Shown: positions 1 to 7,090, counted from the first letter of the stretch. The stretch: DNA of 7,296 nt from Caldilineaceae bacterium (GCA_026645635.1 JAPKMV010000159.1:1-7296); one strand, 5' to 3'. Translations and numbers: made by a program. The notes: generated by a model from the sequence alone, not told the origin.

Positions 1-493
1 CCAGCAGCCCGCCCAGGAGCGGCCCGAAGATCATGCCCAGGCCCATGGCCGCGCCCATCATGCCGACGCCCCGCGCCCGGTTCTCGGCAGTGGTGGTGTC
101 GGCCACATAGGCCATCGCGGTGGGCAGCGCCGCGGACGAAAGCACGCCGGCCAGCGATCGCGCCAGGATGAACCAGAACAGCGTCTGCGCGATGCCCTGC
201 AGGAAGAACGCGCCGGCAAAACCGGCAATGCCGATCAGCAGCACCGGCTTGCGCCCGATGCGGTCGGAGAGGCGTCCCCAGAGCGGCGCAAAGAGAAACT
301 GCATGAAGGAGTAGAGCGCGATCATCAGCCCCAGCGCCGCACCCGATGCGTCGAAGTGGGTGATGTAGAAGGGCATCAGCGGGATGGCGATGCCAAAGCC
401 GAGCATGACGATGACCAGGGAGGCGAAGAGCACGGCGAGCGCGCCGCGGTTCGACCCCGGCGCGGCGGCTGGCGATGCAGTGGAAATGGACAT
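1..493 (-). CDS. MFS transporter, drug:H+ antiporter type (N-terminal part, cut by window edge)
   Basis: The frame starts at the ATG at 493 and stays open to the left edge, giving the first 164 residues of a membrane transporter. After a short Ala/Ser/Pro-rich N-terminus (1-18), a first membrane helix lies at about 19-40. The MFS loop 2-3 signature is intact: GRLSDRIGRKPVL at 73-85. A helix-4 stretch with ARSLAGVLSS (111-120) follows. Around 147-162 there is a helix-5 motif GAAMGLGMIFGPLLGG, the 'antiporter' motif C typical of proton-coupled drug exporters of the TetA/Bmr type. By family knowledge it would export small hydrophobic compounds from the cytoplasm in exchange for protons; the substrate cannot be told from sequence. 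An AGGAG ribosome site sits about 11 nt before the ATG. It follows the kimA-like gene on the same strand, but with a 230-bp gap, so it is probably a separate unit. The family is clear, the subfamily probable. Confidence 0.9.
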   Translation of the reverse strand, partial: MSISTASPAAAPGSNRGALAVLFASLVIVMLGFGIAIPLMPFYITHFDASGAALGLMIALYSFMQFLFAPLWGRLSDRIGRKPVLLIGIAGFAGAFFLQGIAQTLFWFILARSLAGVLSSAALPTAMAYVADTTTAENRARGVGMMGAAMGLGMIFGPLLGGLL

Positions 494-536
494 GAGAAAC
501 CCGGCTCCTGGACTGGACAGCAGGCAACACAATGGT

Positions 537-566
537 TTTATGTCACGCCAAGACGCAAAGACGCAA
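537..566 (-). promoter_or_regulatory. Weak candidate promoter for the MFS gene
   Basis: Read on the minus strand, TTGCGT (566-561) and CATAAA (542-537) are separated by 18 bp, giving a leader of roughly 37 nt before the ATG at 493. The -35 candidate lies inside one arm of the 21-bp inverted repeat, so the repeat may have supplied promoter sequence. The match to consensus is only partial (3/6 and 4/6). Confidence 0.22.
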
Positions 567-646
567 GTGCTGAACTTCGAGCGGCCATAGGGTGCGTTTC
601 CGTCACCCCCTCACCCTCTCTCCTGGCGTCTTTGCGTCTTGGCGTG
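544..646. repeat. Perfect 21-bp inverted repeat with 61-nt centre
   Basis: The arm at 544-564 (CACGCCAAGACGC, then AAAGACGC) is the exact reverse complement of 626-646. The arm is built from a short internal repeat (AAGACGC occurs twice, 8 bp apart). The match stops at both ends of each arm. It fills the spacer between the end of the kimA-like gene (stop at 724) and the MFS start (493). The 61-nt centre holds nothing recognisable apart from a pyrimidine-rich run (CACCCCCTCACCCTCTCTCC) on the plus strand. It could be a small dispersed intergenic element or form a large cruciform or transcript stem. The centre is long for an intrinsic terminator and no T-run follows. No other terminator is seen between 647 and 723. 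Confidence 0.85.
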
Positions 647-723
647 CGATCTTTTGTCGCCGATGAAAACCATTGTAGACCCGGCGGGCGCGCGGGGCAA
701 ACTTGTCCTCCCATCCGCCCGCC

Positions 724-2694
724 TCAGCGCAGCGTCACCCACTCCTGGCGCTGGTCCAGTGGAGCCGGGGCCTGGATGTGATAGGGGATGTCGATGATGA
801 CGATGTTTTCCTGGCCCAGCAGCCGCATCCGCAGGAGATTGGCGGTCTGGTTGTGGAGCAGATGGGCGGTGATCGACTCCGGCACAAACTCCGGGATCAC
901 CACCGTGATCAGGGAGGACACGTACTCCCGCTCGGCGATCTGTTCGATGTACTCGATCAGCGGCGAGAGAATGTCGCGGAAGTCGTAGGTGATGATGTCG
1001 AGCCGGATGCCGCCGGTGACGTCGGGAAAGCTCGCCCACCGGCGCCGCACGCGCGCTTCCTGCTCCGCGCTGGTGACGATACTCACCGCGCGCACGTCGC
1101 TGGCCAGCCGCTTGGAATACTTGAGCGCGCGCAGCGTGCCGCGGTGGATGTCGGCGATGGGCACAATCGCCACATCGCCGATGCCGATCAGGTCGATGGG
1201 CTGGAGGTCCTGCGTGCTCAAGGCGACGGCCACGGCTTCATAGTGGCGGTGGATCGAGCGCAGCCAGAAGACCAGCAGTGGAATCGCAATGGCCACCAGC
1301 CACGCGCCTTCGGTGAACTTCGTGACCACCAGCACCACGAAGACGATGCCGGTCGTCACTGCGCCGACCGCGTTGAGGCCGCGCTTCCACCACCAGCCGC
1401 GCTCGTAATGGATCACCGTGGCGTGGGTGTGTAACGCCTCCCCCGGCGGGATCTTGCCGACGCGCCCCATCAAGCGCACCATCCCCGCCTGCGAGAGCGT
1501 GAAGCAGAGCATCACGCCCAGCGCGTAGAGCGGCAGCATGGCGATCTCGTCGGCGCGGAAGATCACGACGAGGGTGGCGGAAAGAAGCGCCAGCACCAGG
1601 ATGCCTGAGCTGAAGACGAGCCGGCTCCCCCGGTTTTGCATCCAGCGCGGCAGAAAGCCGTCGTTGGCCAGGAACGAACTCAGCCGGGGAAAGTCCTGAT
1701 AGCCGGTGTTGGCGGCCAGGATCAGGATCATCATCGTGAAAAACTGCACCCAGTAGTAGAGAAAACCGTTGCCGGCTATCATGCGCGTCATCTGGGAGAG
1801 CACGCTGTCGCCTTCCGCCGGCACGATGGCCAGGTGGGTTGCCAGGTAGGAAATGCCCAGAAAGAGAGTCATGGCGATGACGCCCATCCAAATCATGGTG
1901 ACGGCGGCGTTGCGCGCCTCGGGCGGCTTGAACGCCTGGACGCCGTTGCTGATCGCCTCGATGCCGGTCAGTGCGGTGCAGCCGGCAGCGAAGGCGCGCA
2001 GGAGCAGCCAGATCAAGGCGAACTGGCTGACCCCATCCGTCGGCTGCACCTGCACCGGATGGGGCGCGAGCGGCTCGCCCATCACCCCAGTGGCGCGCGC
2101 CAGCCCCATCGCAATGACGACGAGCACGCCGCCCACGAAGGCGTAGGTCGGCAGCGCAAAGACCGTGCCGCTTTCGCGCACCCCGCGCAAGTTGATCCAG
2201 GTCAGGAGGGCGATTGCCCCCAACGCCAGCGCCACCCGGTAATCGTAGAACTCCGGGAAAGCCGAGGTGAGGGCGCGGATGCCGGCGGAGACCGACACGG
2301 AAACGGTCAGGGTGTAGTCCACCAGCAGGGCGGCGGCGGCAAAGAGCGAGGGCATCATGCCCAGGTTGTCTTTGGTCACCGTGTAGGCGCCACCGCCGCC
2401 GGGGTAATGCAGGATTGTCTGCACGTAGCTGAAGACGACCAGGATCACCAGCGCAGCGATCCCCAGGGCAATCGGCATGGTCAGTTGCAGCGCGCCGCTG
2501 CCGAGCAGGATCAGCACGCTCATCACCGCTTCGGTGGCATAGGCGTTGCTGCTGATGGGGTCCGAGGCGAAGACGGCGAGGGCGCGCGCCTTGTCCAGCC
2601 GTTCGTGAATCTCGGCGCTGTTGGGAAATGGCGGGCCGATCAAGAAGTGCTTGATCGAGCCAAACGGGATGGACATGCCACGTTGCGTAGTCAT
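724..2694 (-). CDS. kimA: KimA-type potassium importer (APC superfamily, KUP-related)
   Basis: A 656-residue membrane protein that aligns from end to end, from memory, with Bacillus subtilis KimA (YdaO, 607 residues), a high-affinity K+/H+ symporter. Residues reported to line the K+ sites there appear at constant offsets: D45 (D36), Y52 (Y43), D126/Y127 (D117/Y118), T130, S134, T243, E246 and Y390 (Y377). Membrane helices occupy roughly 40-480. A cytoplasmic C-terminal domain covers about 490-640 and keeps the family motif HNQTANLLRMRL (614-625) and the ending IPYHI. In B. subtilis this domain is where c-di-AMP inhibits transport. The start chosen is the ATG at 2694, because it overlaps the stop of the upstream small gene as ATGA and the conserved family N-terminus begins just after it. 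The open frame runs 85 codons further upstream but across promoter sequence. It lies divergently to the kdp operon. A generic APC amino-acid permease is the alternative, made unlikely by the K+-site residues. Confidence 0.88.
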   Translation of the reverse strand: MTTQRGMSIPFGSIKHFLIGPPFPNSAEIHERLDKARALAVFASDPISSNAYATEAVMSVLILLGSGALQLTMPIALGIAALVILVVFSYVQTILHYPGGGGAYTVTKDNLGMMPSLFAAAALLVDYTLTVSVSVSAGIRALTSAFPEFYDYRVALALGAIALLTWINLRGVRESGTVFALPTYAFVGGVLVVIAMGLARATGVMGEPLAPHPVQVQPTDGVSQFALIWLLLRAFAAGCTALTGIEAISNGVQAFKPPEARNAAVTMIWMGVIAMTLFLGISYLATHLAIVPAEGDSVLSQMTRMIAGNGFLYYWVQFFTMMILILAANTGYQDFPRLSSFLANDGFLPRWMQNRGSRLVFSSGILVLALLSATLVVIFRADEIAMLPLYALGVMLCFTLSQAGMVRLMGRVGKIPPGEALHTHATVIHYERGWWWKRGLNAVGAVTTGIVFVVLVVTKFTEGAWLVAIAIPLLVFWLRSIHRHYEAVAVALSTQDLQPIDLIGIGDVAIVPIADIHRGTLRALKYSKRLASDVRAVSIVTSAEQEARVRRRWASFPDVTGGIRLDIITYDFRDILSPLIEYIEQIAEREYVSSLITVVIPEFVPESITAHLLHNQTANLLRMRLLGQENIVIIDIPYHIQAPAPLDQRQEWVTLR

Positions 2695-2834
2695 TGCGGA
2701 TCGTCTTTCTCTTTGCGAATACTGTCGAGCCAGGTGCGGAAGCGCACCTCCGCGCGCACCTCGTCCCAGATCAGAATCGCGGTGACAACGACCACAAACA
2801 TTGTGATAACGATGCCAAGCTGCCCGGTGCTCAT
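2691..2834 (-). CDS. Small single-helix membrane protein, translationally coupled to kimA
   Basis: This 47-residue gene reads ATG at 2834 to TGA at 2693-2691. The TGA overlaps the kimA ATG in the form ATGA, the arrangement typical of translational coupling. AGAGGA lies about 8 nt upstream of its ATG. The protein has a short N-terminus (MSTGQ), one hydrophobic helix at about 6-23 (LGIVITMFVVVV, then TAILIW), and a charged C-terminal tail containing many R, E, K and D residues, so the tail is probably cytoplasmic. I do not recognise a family. The layout recalls KdpF, the single-helix stabilising subunit at the head of the opposite operon, although the sequences do not look alike and this one has a longer tail. 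A role as an accessory or regulatory subunit of the KimA-like transporter is inference from position. The gene is short, but the start signal, the overlap and the membrane-plus-tail composition make it likely to be real. Confidence 0.72.
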   Translation of the reverse strand: MSTGQLGIVITMFVVVVTAILIWDEVRAEVRFRTWLDSIRKEKDDPQ

Positions 2835-2893
2835 AGATATCCTCTGCTCCTGCACTCTTGCCTCGCCAATCTTGCGGCAGTGCGAGTGCGCTG

Positions 2894-2922
2894 CTTATCA
2901 CTCTAGCCCCTGGTGCGGTCAG
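2894..2922 (-). promoter_or_regulatory. Candidate promoter of the small-protein/kimA operon
   Basis: On the minus strand, CTGACC (2922-2917) and GATAAG (2899-2894) are separated by exactly 17 bp, which puts the transcript start near 2887 and gives a leader of about 53 nt. The -35 overlaps the outermost hexamer of the leftward array, the arrangement seen at PhoB-type activated promoters, where an activator replaces a good -35 contact. Confidence 0.5.
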
Positions 2923-2966
2923 CCGGGCATCAAGGAACCGCCGGACCATATCAAGAAAAGATCAAG
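2918..2966 (-). promoter_or_regulatory. Four-hexamer activator array facing kimA
   Basis: Reading on the minus strand, CTTGAT starts at 2966, 2955 and 2934, followed by GCTGAC at 2923, so the start-to-start distances are 11, 21 and 11 bp. The array equals two 11-bp direct-repeat boxes set 32 bp apart, about three helical turns, so both would lie on the same DNA face. Direct repeats with 11-bp period are typical of OmpR/PhoB-family response regulators, which include KdpE. The same pattern in mirror image precedes kdpF. Confidence 0.65.
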
Positions 2967-2984
2967 ATTCATTGAAGATAGGCT

Positions 2985-3013
2985 TCGCCCCTCGCAACTC
3001 GCCCCTCGCAACT
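2985..3013. repeat. 14-bp perfect tandem duplication between the two arrays
   Basis: The unit CGCCCCTCGCAACT occurs at 2986-2999 and again at 3000-3013, and the preceding T also repeats, giving 29 bp of perfect two-copy repeat. It lies in the 72 bp between the two activator arrays, close to the symmetry centre of the region. It may be a spacer expansion by slippage or an extra protein site; nothing in it resembles the CTTGAT hexamers. Confidence 0.85.
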
Positions 3014-3038
3014 TCCAGAACCATGTCGCTGCGAAAAC

Positions 3039-3087
3039 CTTGATCATTTCTTGATGCATAGACCCAACTCCCTGATCGCCCCTTGAC
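3039..3087 (+). promoter_or_regulatory. Four-hexamer activator array facing kdpF
   Basis: On the plus strand, CTTGAT starts at 3039 and 3050, CCTGAT at 3071 and CTTGAC at 3082, again spaced 11, 21 and 11 bp. The first 17 bp of this array and of the leftward array form an inverted repeat with one mismatch (2950-2966 against 3039-3055). The last hexamer runs into TTGACC, the candidate -35 of kdp. KdpE, the DNA-binding partner of the KdpD sensor kinase, is the obvious candidate by family and context, but its gene is not in view. Confidence 0.65.
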
Positions 3088-3112
3088 CGGCAGCGGGCGC
3101 ATCCTGGATGCA
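3083..3112 (+). promoter_or_regulatory. Candidate kdp operon promoter
   Basis: TTGACC (3083-3088) is a fair -35. A -10 is poor: GATGCA at 3107-3112 with an 18-bp spacer is the best choice, and it falls within the 13-bp palindrome at 3099-3111. A weak core would fit dependence on the activator array upstream. The leader would be about 45 nt. Confidence 0.35.
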
Positions 3113-3163
3113 GGCGGCGGAAATTGTGGATGGCGCCGCCAGGACAAATTCGGGGAGGCGACG

Positions 3164-3253
3164 ATGGCGTGGGACTGGTTGGCGGCGGGCGTGTGCAGCG
3201 TGATCTTGCTCGCCTATTTGACCTTCACGCTGCTCTACCCGGAAAGGTTTTGA
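3164..3253 (+). CDS. kdpF: KdpF, small stabilising subunit of the Kdp K+ pump
   Basis: A 29-residue protein, the same length as E. coli KdpF, with one membrane helix at about 6-24 (LAAGVCSVILLAYLTFTLL) and the short polar end YPERF. It starts at an ATG six nt (one short spacer) after a strong GGGGAGG ribosome site and ends three bases before kdpA. By family knowledge KdpF binds at the KdpA/KdpB membrane interface, stabilises the complex and is not essential for transport. Its identity rests on length, topology and position, since sequence conservation in this family is low. It is too short for most gene callers and easily missed. Confidence 0.9.
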   Translation: MAWDWLAAGVCSVILLAYLTFTLLYPERF

Positions 3254-3256
3254 GCT

Positions 3257-4945
3257 ATGTTCGTCACGGAAGGGGTTCAGGCGCTCCTCTACTTCGGCCT
3301 GCTCATCGCAGTTGTGCCGCTGCTCGGCCGCTACATGGCCAACGTCTACTGCGGGCAGATAGGGTGGCTGGCGTGGCTGGCGCCGGTCGAGCAAAGCATC
3401 TACCGGCTTGGCGGCGTCGATCCCGCCGCGGCGATGACCTGGCGCGGCTATGCGCTGGCGGTGGTGGTCTTCAACCTGCTGGGGTTTGCCCTGCTCTTCT
3501 TGCTGCAACTGCTGCAAGGGCTGCTGCCCCTCAACCCGGCGCGGCTGCCCGGCATGGAGCCGCTGCTGGCCTTCAACACCGCCACGAGCTTCGCGACCAA
3601 CACCAACTGGCAGGCTTACGCCGGTGAGACGACCCTGAGCTACCTGACACAGATGGCGGGCTTGACCGTGCAGAACTTCGCCAGCGCGGCCACCGGCATG
3701 GCCGTCGCCGTCGCGCTGGCGCGCGGGCTGGCGTCGCGCCCGGCCCACACCATCGGCAACTTCTGGGTGGACCTGGTGCGCTCGATCCTCTACATCCTGC
3801 TGCCGCTGAGCATCGTGCTGGCGCTGCTGTTGGTGAGCCAGGGCGTGGTGCAAAACTTCGCCCCCGCGGCGCCGGTCGTCACCCTGGCGGGAGAATCGCA
3901 ACTGTTGCCCCAGGGGCCTGCGGCTTCGCAGATCGCCATCAAACAACTCGGAACCAACGGCGGCGGCTTCTTCAACGTCAACAGCGCACACCCTTACGAA
4001 AATCCCACCCCACTGAGCAACTTTCTGCAAATGGCCGCGATCTTGTTGATTCCCGCGGCGCTGACCTGCACCTTTGGCAGGCTGGTGGGCGCGACGCGCC
4101 AGGGCTGGGCCATCTTCGCCGCCATGCTGCTGCTCTTTGTACTGGGCTGCGGCTTAATGGTCTGGGCGGAGCTTGCCCCGAACCCGATCACCGGGGCAGC
4201 CGCCAACCTGGAGGGCAAGGAAGTGCGCATCGGCGTGATCGGCAGCGTGCTCTGGGGCGCGGCCACCACCGCCGCGTCCAACGGCTCGGTCAACGCCATG
4301 CTGTCGAGCTTCAACCCGCTGGCCGGCGGGATGGCGCTGCTGTACATCCTGTTGGGCGAAGTGGTCTTTGGCGGCGTCGGCGCCGGTCTCTACGGCATGT
4401 TGATGTTCGTGCTGCTCACCGTGTTCATCGCCGGTCTGCTCGTCGGGCGCACGCCCGAATACCTGGGCAAAAAGGTCGAAAGCCGCGAGGTGAAGATGGC
4501 GTTTCTCACGATCCTGCTGCCGAGCGGGGCCATCCTGCTCCTTGCCGCGCTGGCCGCTGTCACTCCGGCGGCGCTCGCCAGCCGCGCCAACCTGGGACCC
4601 CACGGCCTGACGGAAATGCTCTATGCCTTTGCTTCCGGCGCGGGCAACAACGGCAGCGCGTTCGCCGGGCTGAATGCCAACACGCCCTTCTACAACCTGT
4701 GGATCGGCGTGGCGATGTGGCTGGGCCGCTTCGGCGTCATCCTGCCCGCGCTGGCCATCGCGGGCAGCATGGCCGGCAAGACCGCCGCGCCGCCGTCGGC
4801 GGGCACCTTCCCCACCGATGGCCCGCTCTTTGCGCTGCTGCTGGTCGCCGTGATCGTCGTCGTCGGCGCGCTGACCTTTTTCCCTGCGCTCACGCTCGGG
4901 CCGCTGGTCGAACATCTGCTATTGCAGAGCGGGCGGGTGTTCTAA
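3257..4945 (+). CDS. kdpA: KdpA, K+-channel-like subunit of the Kdp-ATPase
   Basis: A 562-residue integral membrane protein of the usual KdpA length (E. coli 557), which selects K+ at the outer face and passes it through a tunnel towards KdpB. All four pore-loop regions are visible: TNTNWQAY at 114-121, with Q119 matching the E. coli selectivity residue Q116; GTNGGGFF at 232-239; [10 protein letters not shown] around 339-348; and [11 protein letters not shown] around 461-471. The long conserved block [15 protein letters not shown] followed by [10 protein letters not shown] is also intact. Two places differ from E. coli: N342 stands where E. coli has Cys just before the third-loop Gly, and NAMLSS replaces NAMHDS. 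The start at 3257 is preceded by GGAAAGG inside the end of kdpF, so translation is probably coupled. There are 27 bp to kdpB, in one operon. Confidence 0.98.
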   Translation: MFVTEGVQALLYFGLLIAVVPLLGRYMANVYCGQIGWLAWLAPVEQSIYRLGGVDPAAAMTWRGYALAVVVFNLLGFALLFLLQLLQGLLPLNPARLPGMEPLLAFNTATSFATNTNWQAYAGETTLSYLTQMAGLTVQNFASAATGMAVAVALARGLASRPAHTIGNFWVDLVRSILYILLPLSIVLALLLVSQGVVQNFAPAAPVVTLAGESQLLPQGPAASQIAIKQLGTNGGGFFNVNSAHPYENPTPLSNFLQMAAILLIPAALTCTFGRLVGATRQGWAIFAAMLLLFVLGCGLMVWAELAPNPITGAAANLEGKEVRIGVIGSVLWGAATTAASNGSVNAMLSSFNPLAGGMALLYILLGEVVFGGVGAGLYGMLMFVLLTVFIAGLLVGRTPEYLGKKVESREVKMAFLTILLPSGAILLLAALAAVTPAALASRANLGPHGLTEMLYAFASGAGNNGSAFAGLNANTPFYNLWIGVAMWLGRFGVILPALAIAGSMAGKTAAPPSAGTFPTDGPLFALLLVAVIVVVGALTFFPALTLGPLVEHLLLQSGRVF

Positions 4946-4972
4946 AGTCAATAACTCAAGGATGGTGCAAGT

Positions 4973-7090
4973 ATGCCTGCACAAGCACAGACAAGCCCCT
5001 TGTTCGACTCGCAGATCGTGCGGCGGGCGCTGGGCGACACCGTGCGCAAGCTCGACCCGCGCCAGCAAATCAAAAACCCGGTCATGTGCGTGGTGGCCGT
5101 CGGCGCGCTCTTGACCACGGCCATCGTCGGGCGCGACCTGGCAGTCGGGCCGAGCGACGCGCTCTGGTTCAACGCGCAGATCATGGTGTGGCTCTGGTTC
5201 ACGGTGCTTTTTGCCAACTTTGCCGAGGCGTTGGCCGAAGGCCGCGGCAAAGCCCAGGCCGACGCGCTGCGCCGGATGCGCACGCAGAGCAAAGCCCGCC
5301 GGCTGGCCGGCGCCGCGCTCCAGGGCAAGGAGAAACTGGTGGCAGCCACCGACCTGCGCCGCGGGGATTTGGTCGTCTGCGACGCCGGCGACGTCATTCC
5401 AGGCGACGGGGAGGTGGTCGCCGGCATCGCCAGCGTGGACGAGTCGGCGATCACCGGCGAATCCGCGCCGGTGATCCGCGAGAGCGGGGGCGACCGCAGC
5501 GCGGTGACCGGCGGGACCCGCGTCCTGAGCGACCGCATCGTCGTGCGCATCACCGCGGAGCAGGGCAACACCTTTCTCGACCACATGATCGCGCTGGTGG
5601 AAGGCGCGCGGCGGCAGAAGACACCCAACGAGATCGCGCTGACGATCCTGCTCGCCGGGCTGACCATCATTTTTCTCCTGGCGGTGATCAGTCTGCGCGG
5701 CTTTGCCCTCTACAGCGAAGCCGCCGCCGGCTTCACCGGCCCGACTTCCACGACGCTGCCGGTGTTGGTGGCGCTGCTGGTCTGCCTGATCCCGACCACC
5801 ATCGGCGGGCTGCTCAGCGCCATCGGCATCAGCGGCATGGATCGCATGGTGCAGCGCAACGTGCTGGCGACCAGCGGCCGTGCGGTGGAGGCCGCGGGCG
5901 ATGTCGATGTGCTGCTGCTCGACAAGACTGGCACCATCACCCTGGGCAACCGCATGGCCACAGCCTTTCATCCTGCCCCTGGCAGCGACGAGGCGCAACT
6001 GGCCGACGCGGCTCAGCTTTCCTCCCTGGCCGACGAGACGCCCGAAGGCCGTTCCATCGTCGTGCTGGCCAAGGAGCGCTTCAACCTGCGCGGGCGCGAG
6101 TTGATGGCGCCTGCGGTGACCTTCGTGCCATTCACCGCACAGACGCGCATGAGCGGCGTGGACTTTGCGGCCAGCGATGGCCAGCCGCCACGCGCTATCC
6201 GCAAAGGGGCGGCGGATGCAGTGCGCATCTTCGTGGCGGAGCAAGGGGGCCATTTCCCCGCCGTGGTGCAGGAACAGGTCGAAGCCATCGCCCGGCAAGG
6301 GGGGACGCCGCTGGCCGTGGCCGACGGCCGGCGCGTGCTGGGGGTGATCGAGCTGAAGGACATCGTCAAGGGCGGCATCCGCGAGCGCTTCGCCGAGCTG
6401 CGGCGCATGGGCATCCGCACGGTGATGATCACCGGCGACAACGCGCTCACCGCCGCCGCCATCGCCGCCGAAGCCGGAGTCGACGACTTCATGGCGCAGG
6501 CCACGCCCGAAGACAAGCTCCGCCGCATCCGCCAGGAGCAGGCCGCCGGCCATCTGGTCGCCATGACCGGCGACGGCACCAACGACGCGCCGGCGCTGGC
6601 GCAGGCCGACGTGGGCGTGGCCATGAACACGGGGACGCAGGCCGCACGCGAGGCTGGCAACATGGTCGATCTCGACAGCGACCCGACCAAGTTGATCGAA
6701 ATCGTCGAGATCGGCAAGCAACTGTTGATGACCCGCGGCGCGCTGACCACCTTCAGCATTGCCAACGACGTGGCCAAGTACTTCGCCATCCTGCCCGCGC
6801 TCTTTGCGACGCTTTACGCGGCGCAGCCGGGCGAACTGGGGCCGCTGGCGGTGCTCAACATCATGGGGCTGGGGTCGCCGCAGAGCGCCATCCTCAGCGC
6901 CACCATCTTCAACGCGCTGATCATCATCGCCTTGATCCCGCTGGCGCTGCGCGGGGTTGCCTACCGGCCGCTGGGCGCTGCCGCAGTGCTGCGGCGCAAC
7001 CTGCTGGTGTACGGCGTGGGTGGCCTCCTGGCGCCTTTCGTCGGCATCAAGGTGATCGACATCGTGATTCAGGTGCTGGGGCTGGCGTAG
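4973..7090 (+). CDS. kdpB: KdpB, catalytic P-type ATPase subunit of the Kdp pump
   Basis: A 705-residue P-type ATPase (E. coli 682) that hydrolyses ATP to drive K+ import with KdpA. In order: helices at about 36-52 and 63-83; actuator domain with TGES at 161-164; helices near 220-240 and 261-283, the latter with CLIPTTIGG and P274; phosphorylation motif DKTGTIT with D317; nucleotide-binding domain with FTAQ (F387) and K411 of KGAAD; hinge [10 protein letters not shown] with D534 and D538; and helix-5 coupling charges D599 and K602 in NDVAKYF. S164 matches E. coli S162, whose phosphorylation shuts the pump off at high K+, so that control could exist here. Every catalytic residue is present, so the enzyme should be active. 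The start at 4973 follows AAGGA by 10 nt and a conserved family N-terminus ([13 protein letters not shown]) begins at 26. A 600-codon frame on the opposite strand is a composition shadow. Confidence 0.99.
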   Translation: MPAQAQTSPLFDSQIVRRALGDTVRKLDPRQQIKNPVMCVVAVGALLTTAIVGRDLAVGPSDALWFNAQIMVWLWFTVLFANFAEALAEGRGKAQADALRRMRTQSKARRLAGAALQGKEKLVAATDLRRGDLVVCDAGDVIPGDGEVVAGIASVDESAITGESAPVIRESGGDRSAVTGGTRVLSDRIVVRITAEQGNTFLDHMIALVEGARRQKTPNEIALTILLAGLTIIFLLAVISLRGFALYSEAAAGFTGPTSTTLPVLVALLVCLIPTTIGGLLSAIGISGMDRMVQRNVLATSGRAVEAAGDVDVLLLDKTGTITLGNRMATAFHPAPGSDEAQLADAAQLSSLADETPEGRSIVVLAKERFNLRGRELMAPAVTFVPFTAQTRMSGVDFAASDGQPPRAIRKGAADAVRIFVAEQGGHFPAVVQEQVEAIARQGGTPLAVADGRRVLGVIELKDIVKGGIRERFAELRRMGIRTVMITGDNALTAAAIAAEAGVDDFMAQATPEDKLRRIRQEQAAGHLVAMTGDGTNDAPALAQADVGVAMNTGTQAAREAGNMVDLDSDPTKLIEIVEIGKQLLMTRGALTTFSIANDVAKYFAILPALFATLYAAQPGELGPLAVLNIMGLGSPQSAILSATIFNALIIIALIPLALRGVAYRPLGAAAVLRRNLLVYGVGGLLAPFVGIKVIDIVIQVLGLA

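Larger units (their letters stand above)
2835..3163. promoter_or_regulatory. Divergent kimA/kdp control region
   Basis: This 329-bp spacer lies between two divergent K+-uptake operons and has no convincing gene. From left to right it holds: a leader with a weak stem-loop for the leftward transcript (arms 2852-2857 and 2884-2889); a leftward promoter (2894-2922); a four-hexamer array reading left (2918-2966); a 14-bp tandem duplication (2985-3013); a four-hexamer array reading right (3039-3087); a candidate rightward promoter (3083-3112); a 13-bp palindrome (3099-3111); and the kdpF ribosome site GGGGAGG (3152-3158). Both predicted leaders are only about 50 nt, too short for a c-di-AMP (ydaO-type) riboswitch, which controls kimA in Bacillus. 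Confidence 0.85.

Noticed and set aside
626..723. Intrinsic terminator after kimA
   Set aside because: No GC stem followed by a T-run is visible on the minus strand; the 21-bp inverted repeat has a 61-nt centre and lacks a U-tract.
356..781. 141-codon plus-strand frame across the MFS start and the spacer
   Set aside because: It reads antisense through the MFS N-terminus and the inverted repeat, with no membrane or domain features and no good ribosome site.
2695..2949. 85-codon upstream extension of the kimA frame
   Set aside because: It crosses the candidate promoter, leader and the small coupled gene. Homologues begin near the ATG at 2694, which overlaps the small gene's stop as ATGA.
1636..3054. 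472-codon plus-strand frame opposite kimA and the control region
   Set aside because: It is antisense to a well-supported transporter and runs through the promoter arrays; its His/Gln/Asp-rich composition shows no domain.
2835..3163. c-di-AMP (ydaO-type) or other riboswitch upstream of kimA or kdp
   Set aside because: Predicted leaders are only about 45-53 nt, and I could not see the paired architecture of a ydaO-type element. A covariance-model search (Infernal with the ydaO-yuaA model) would settle it.
4962..4975. ATG at 4962 as an alternative kdpB start
   Set aside because: It is out of frame with kdpB (11 nt away) and overlaps the AAGGA ribosome site.
4919..6721. 600-codon open frame on the minus strand inside kdpB
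   Set aside because: It lies entirely opposite kdpB, which has every catalytic motif. Its product is a His/Gln/Arg/Gly-rich mix typical of antisense translation in high-GC DNA.
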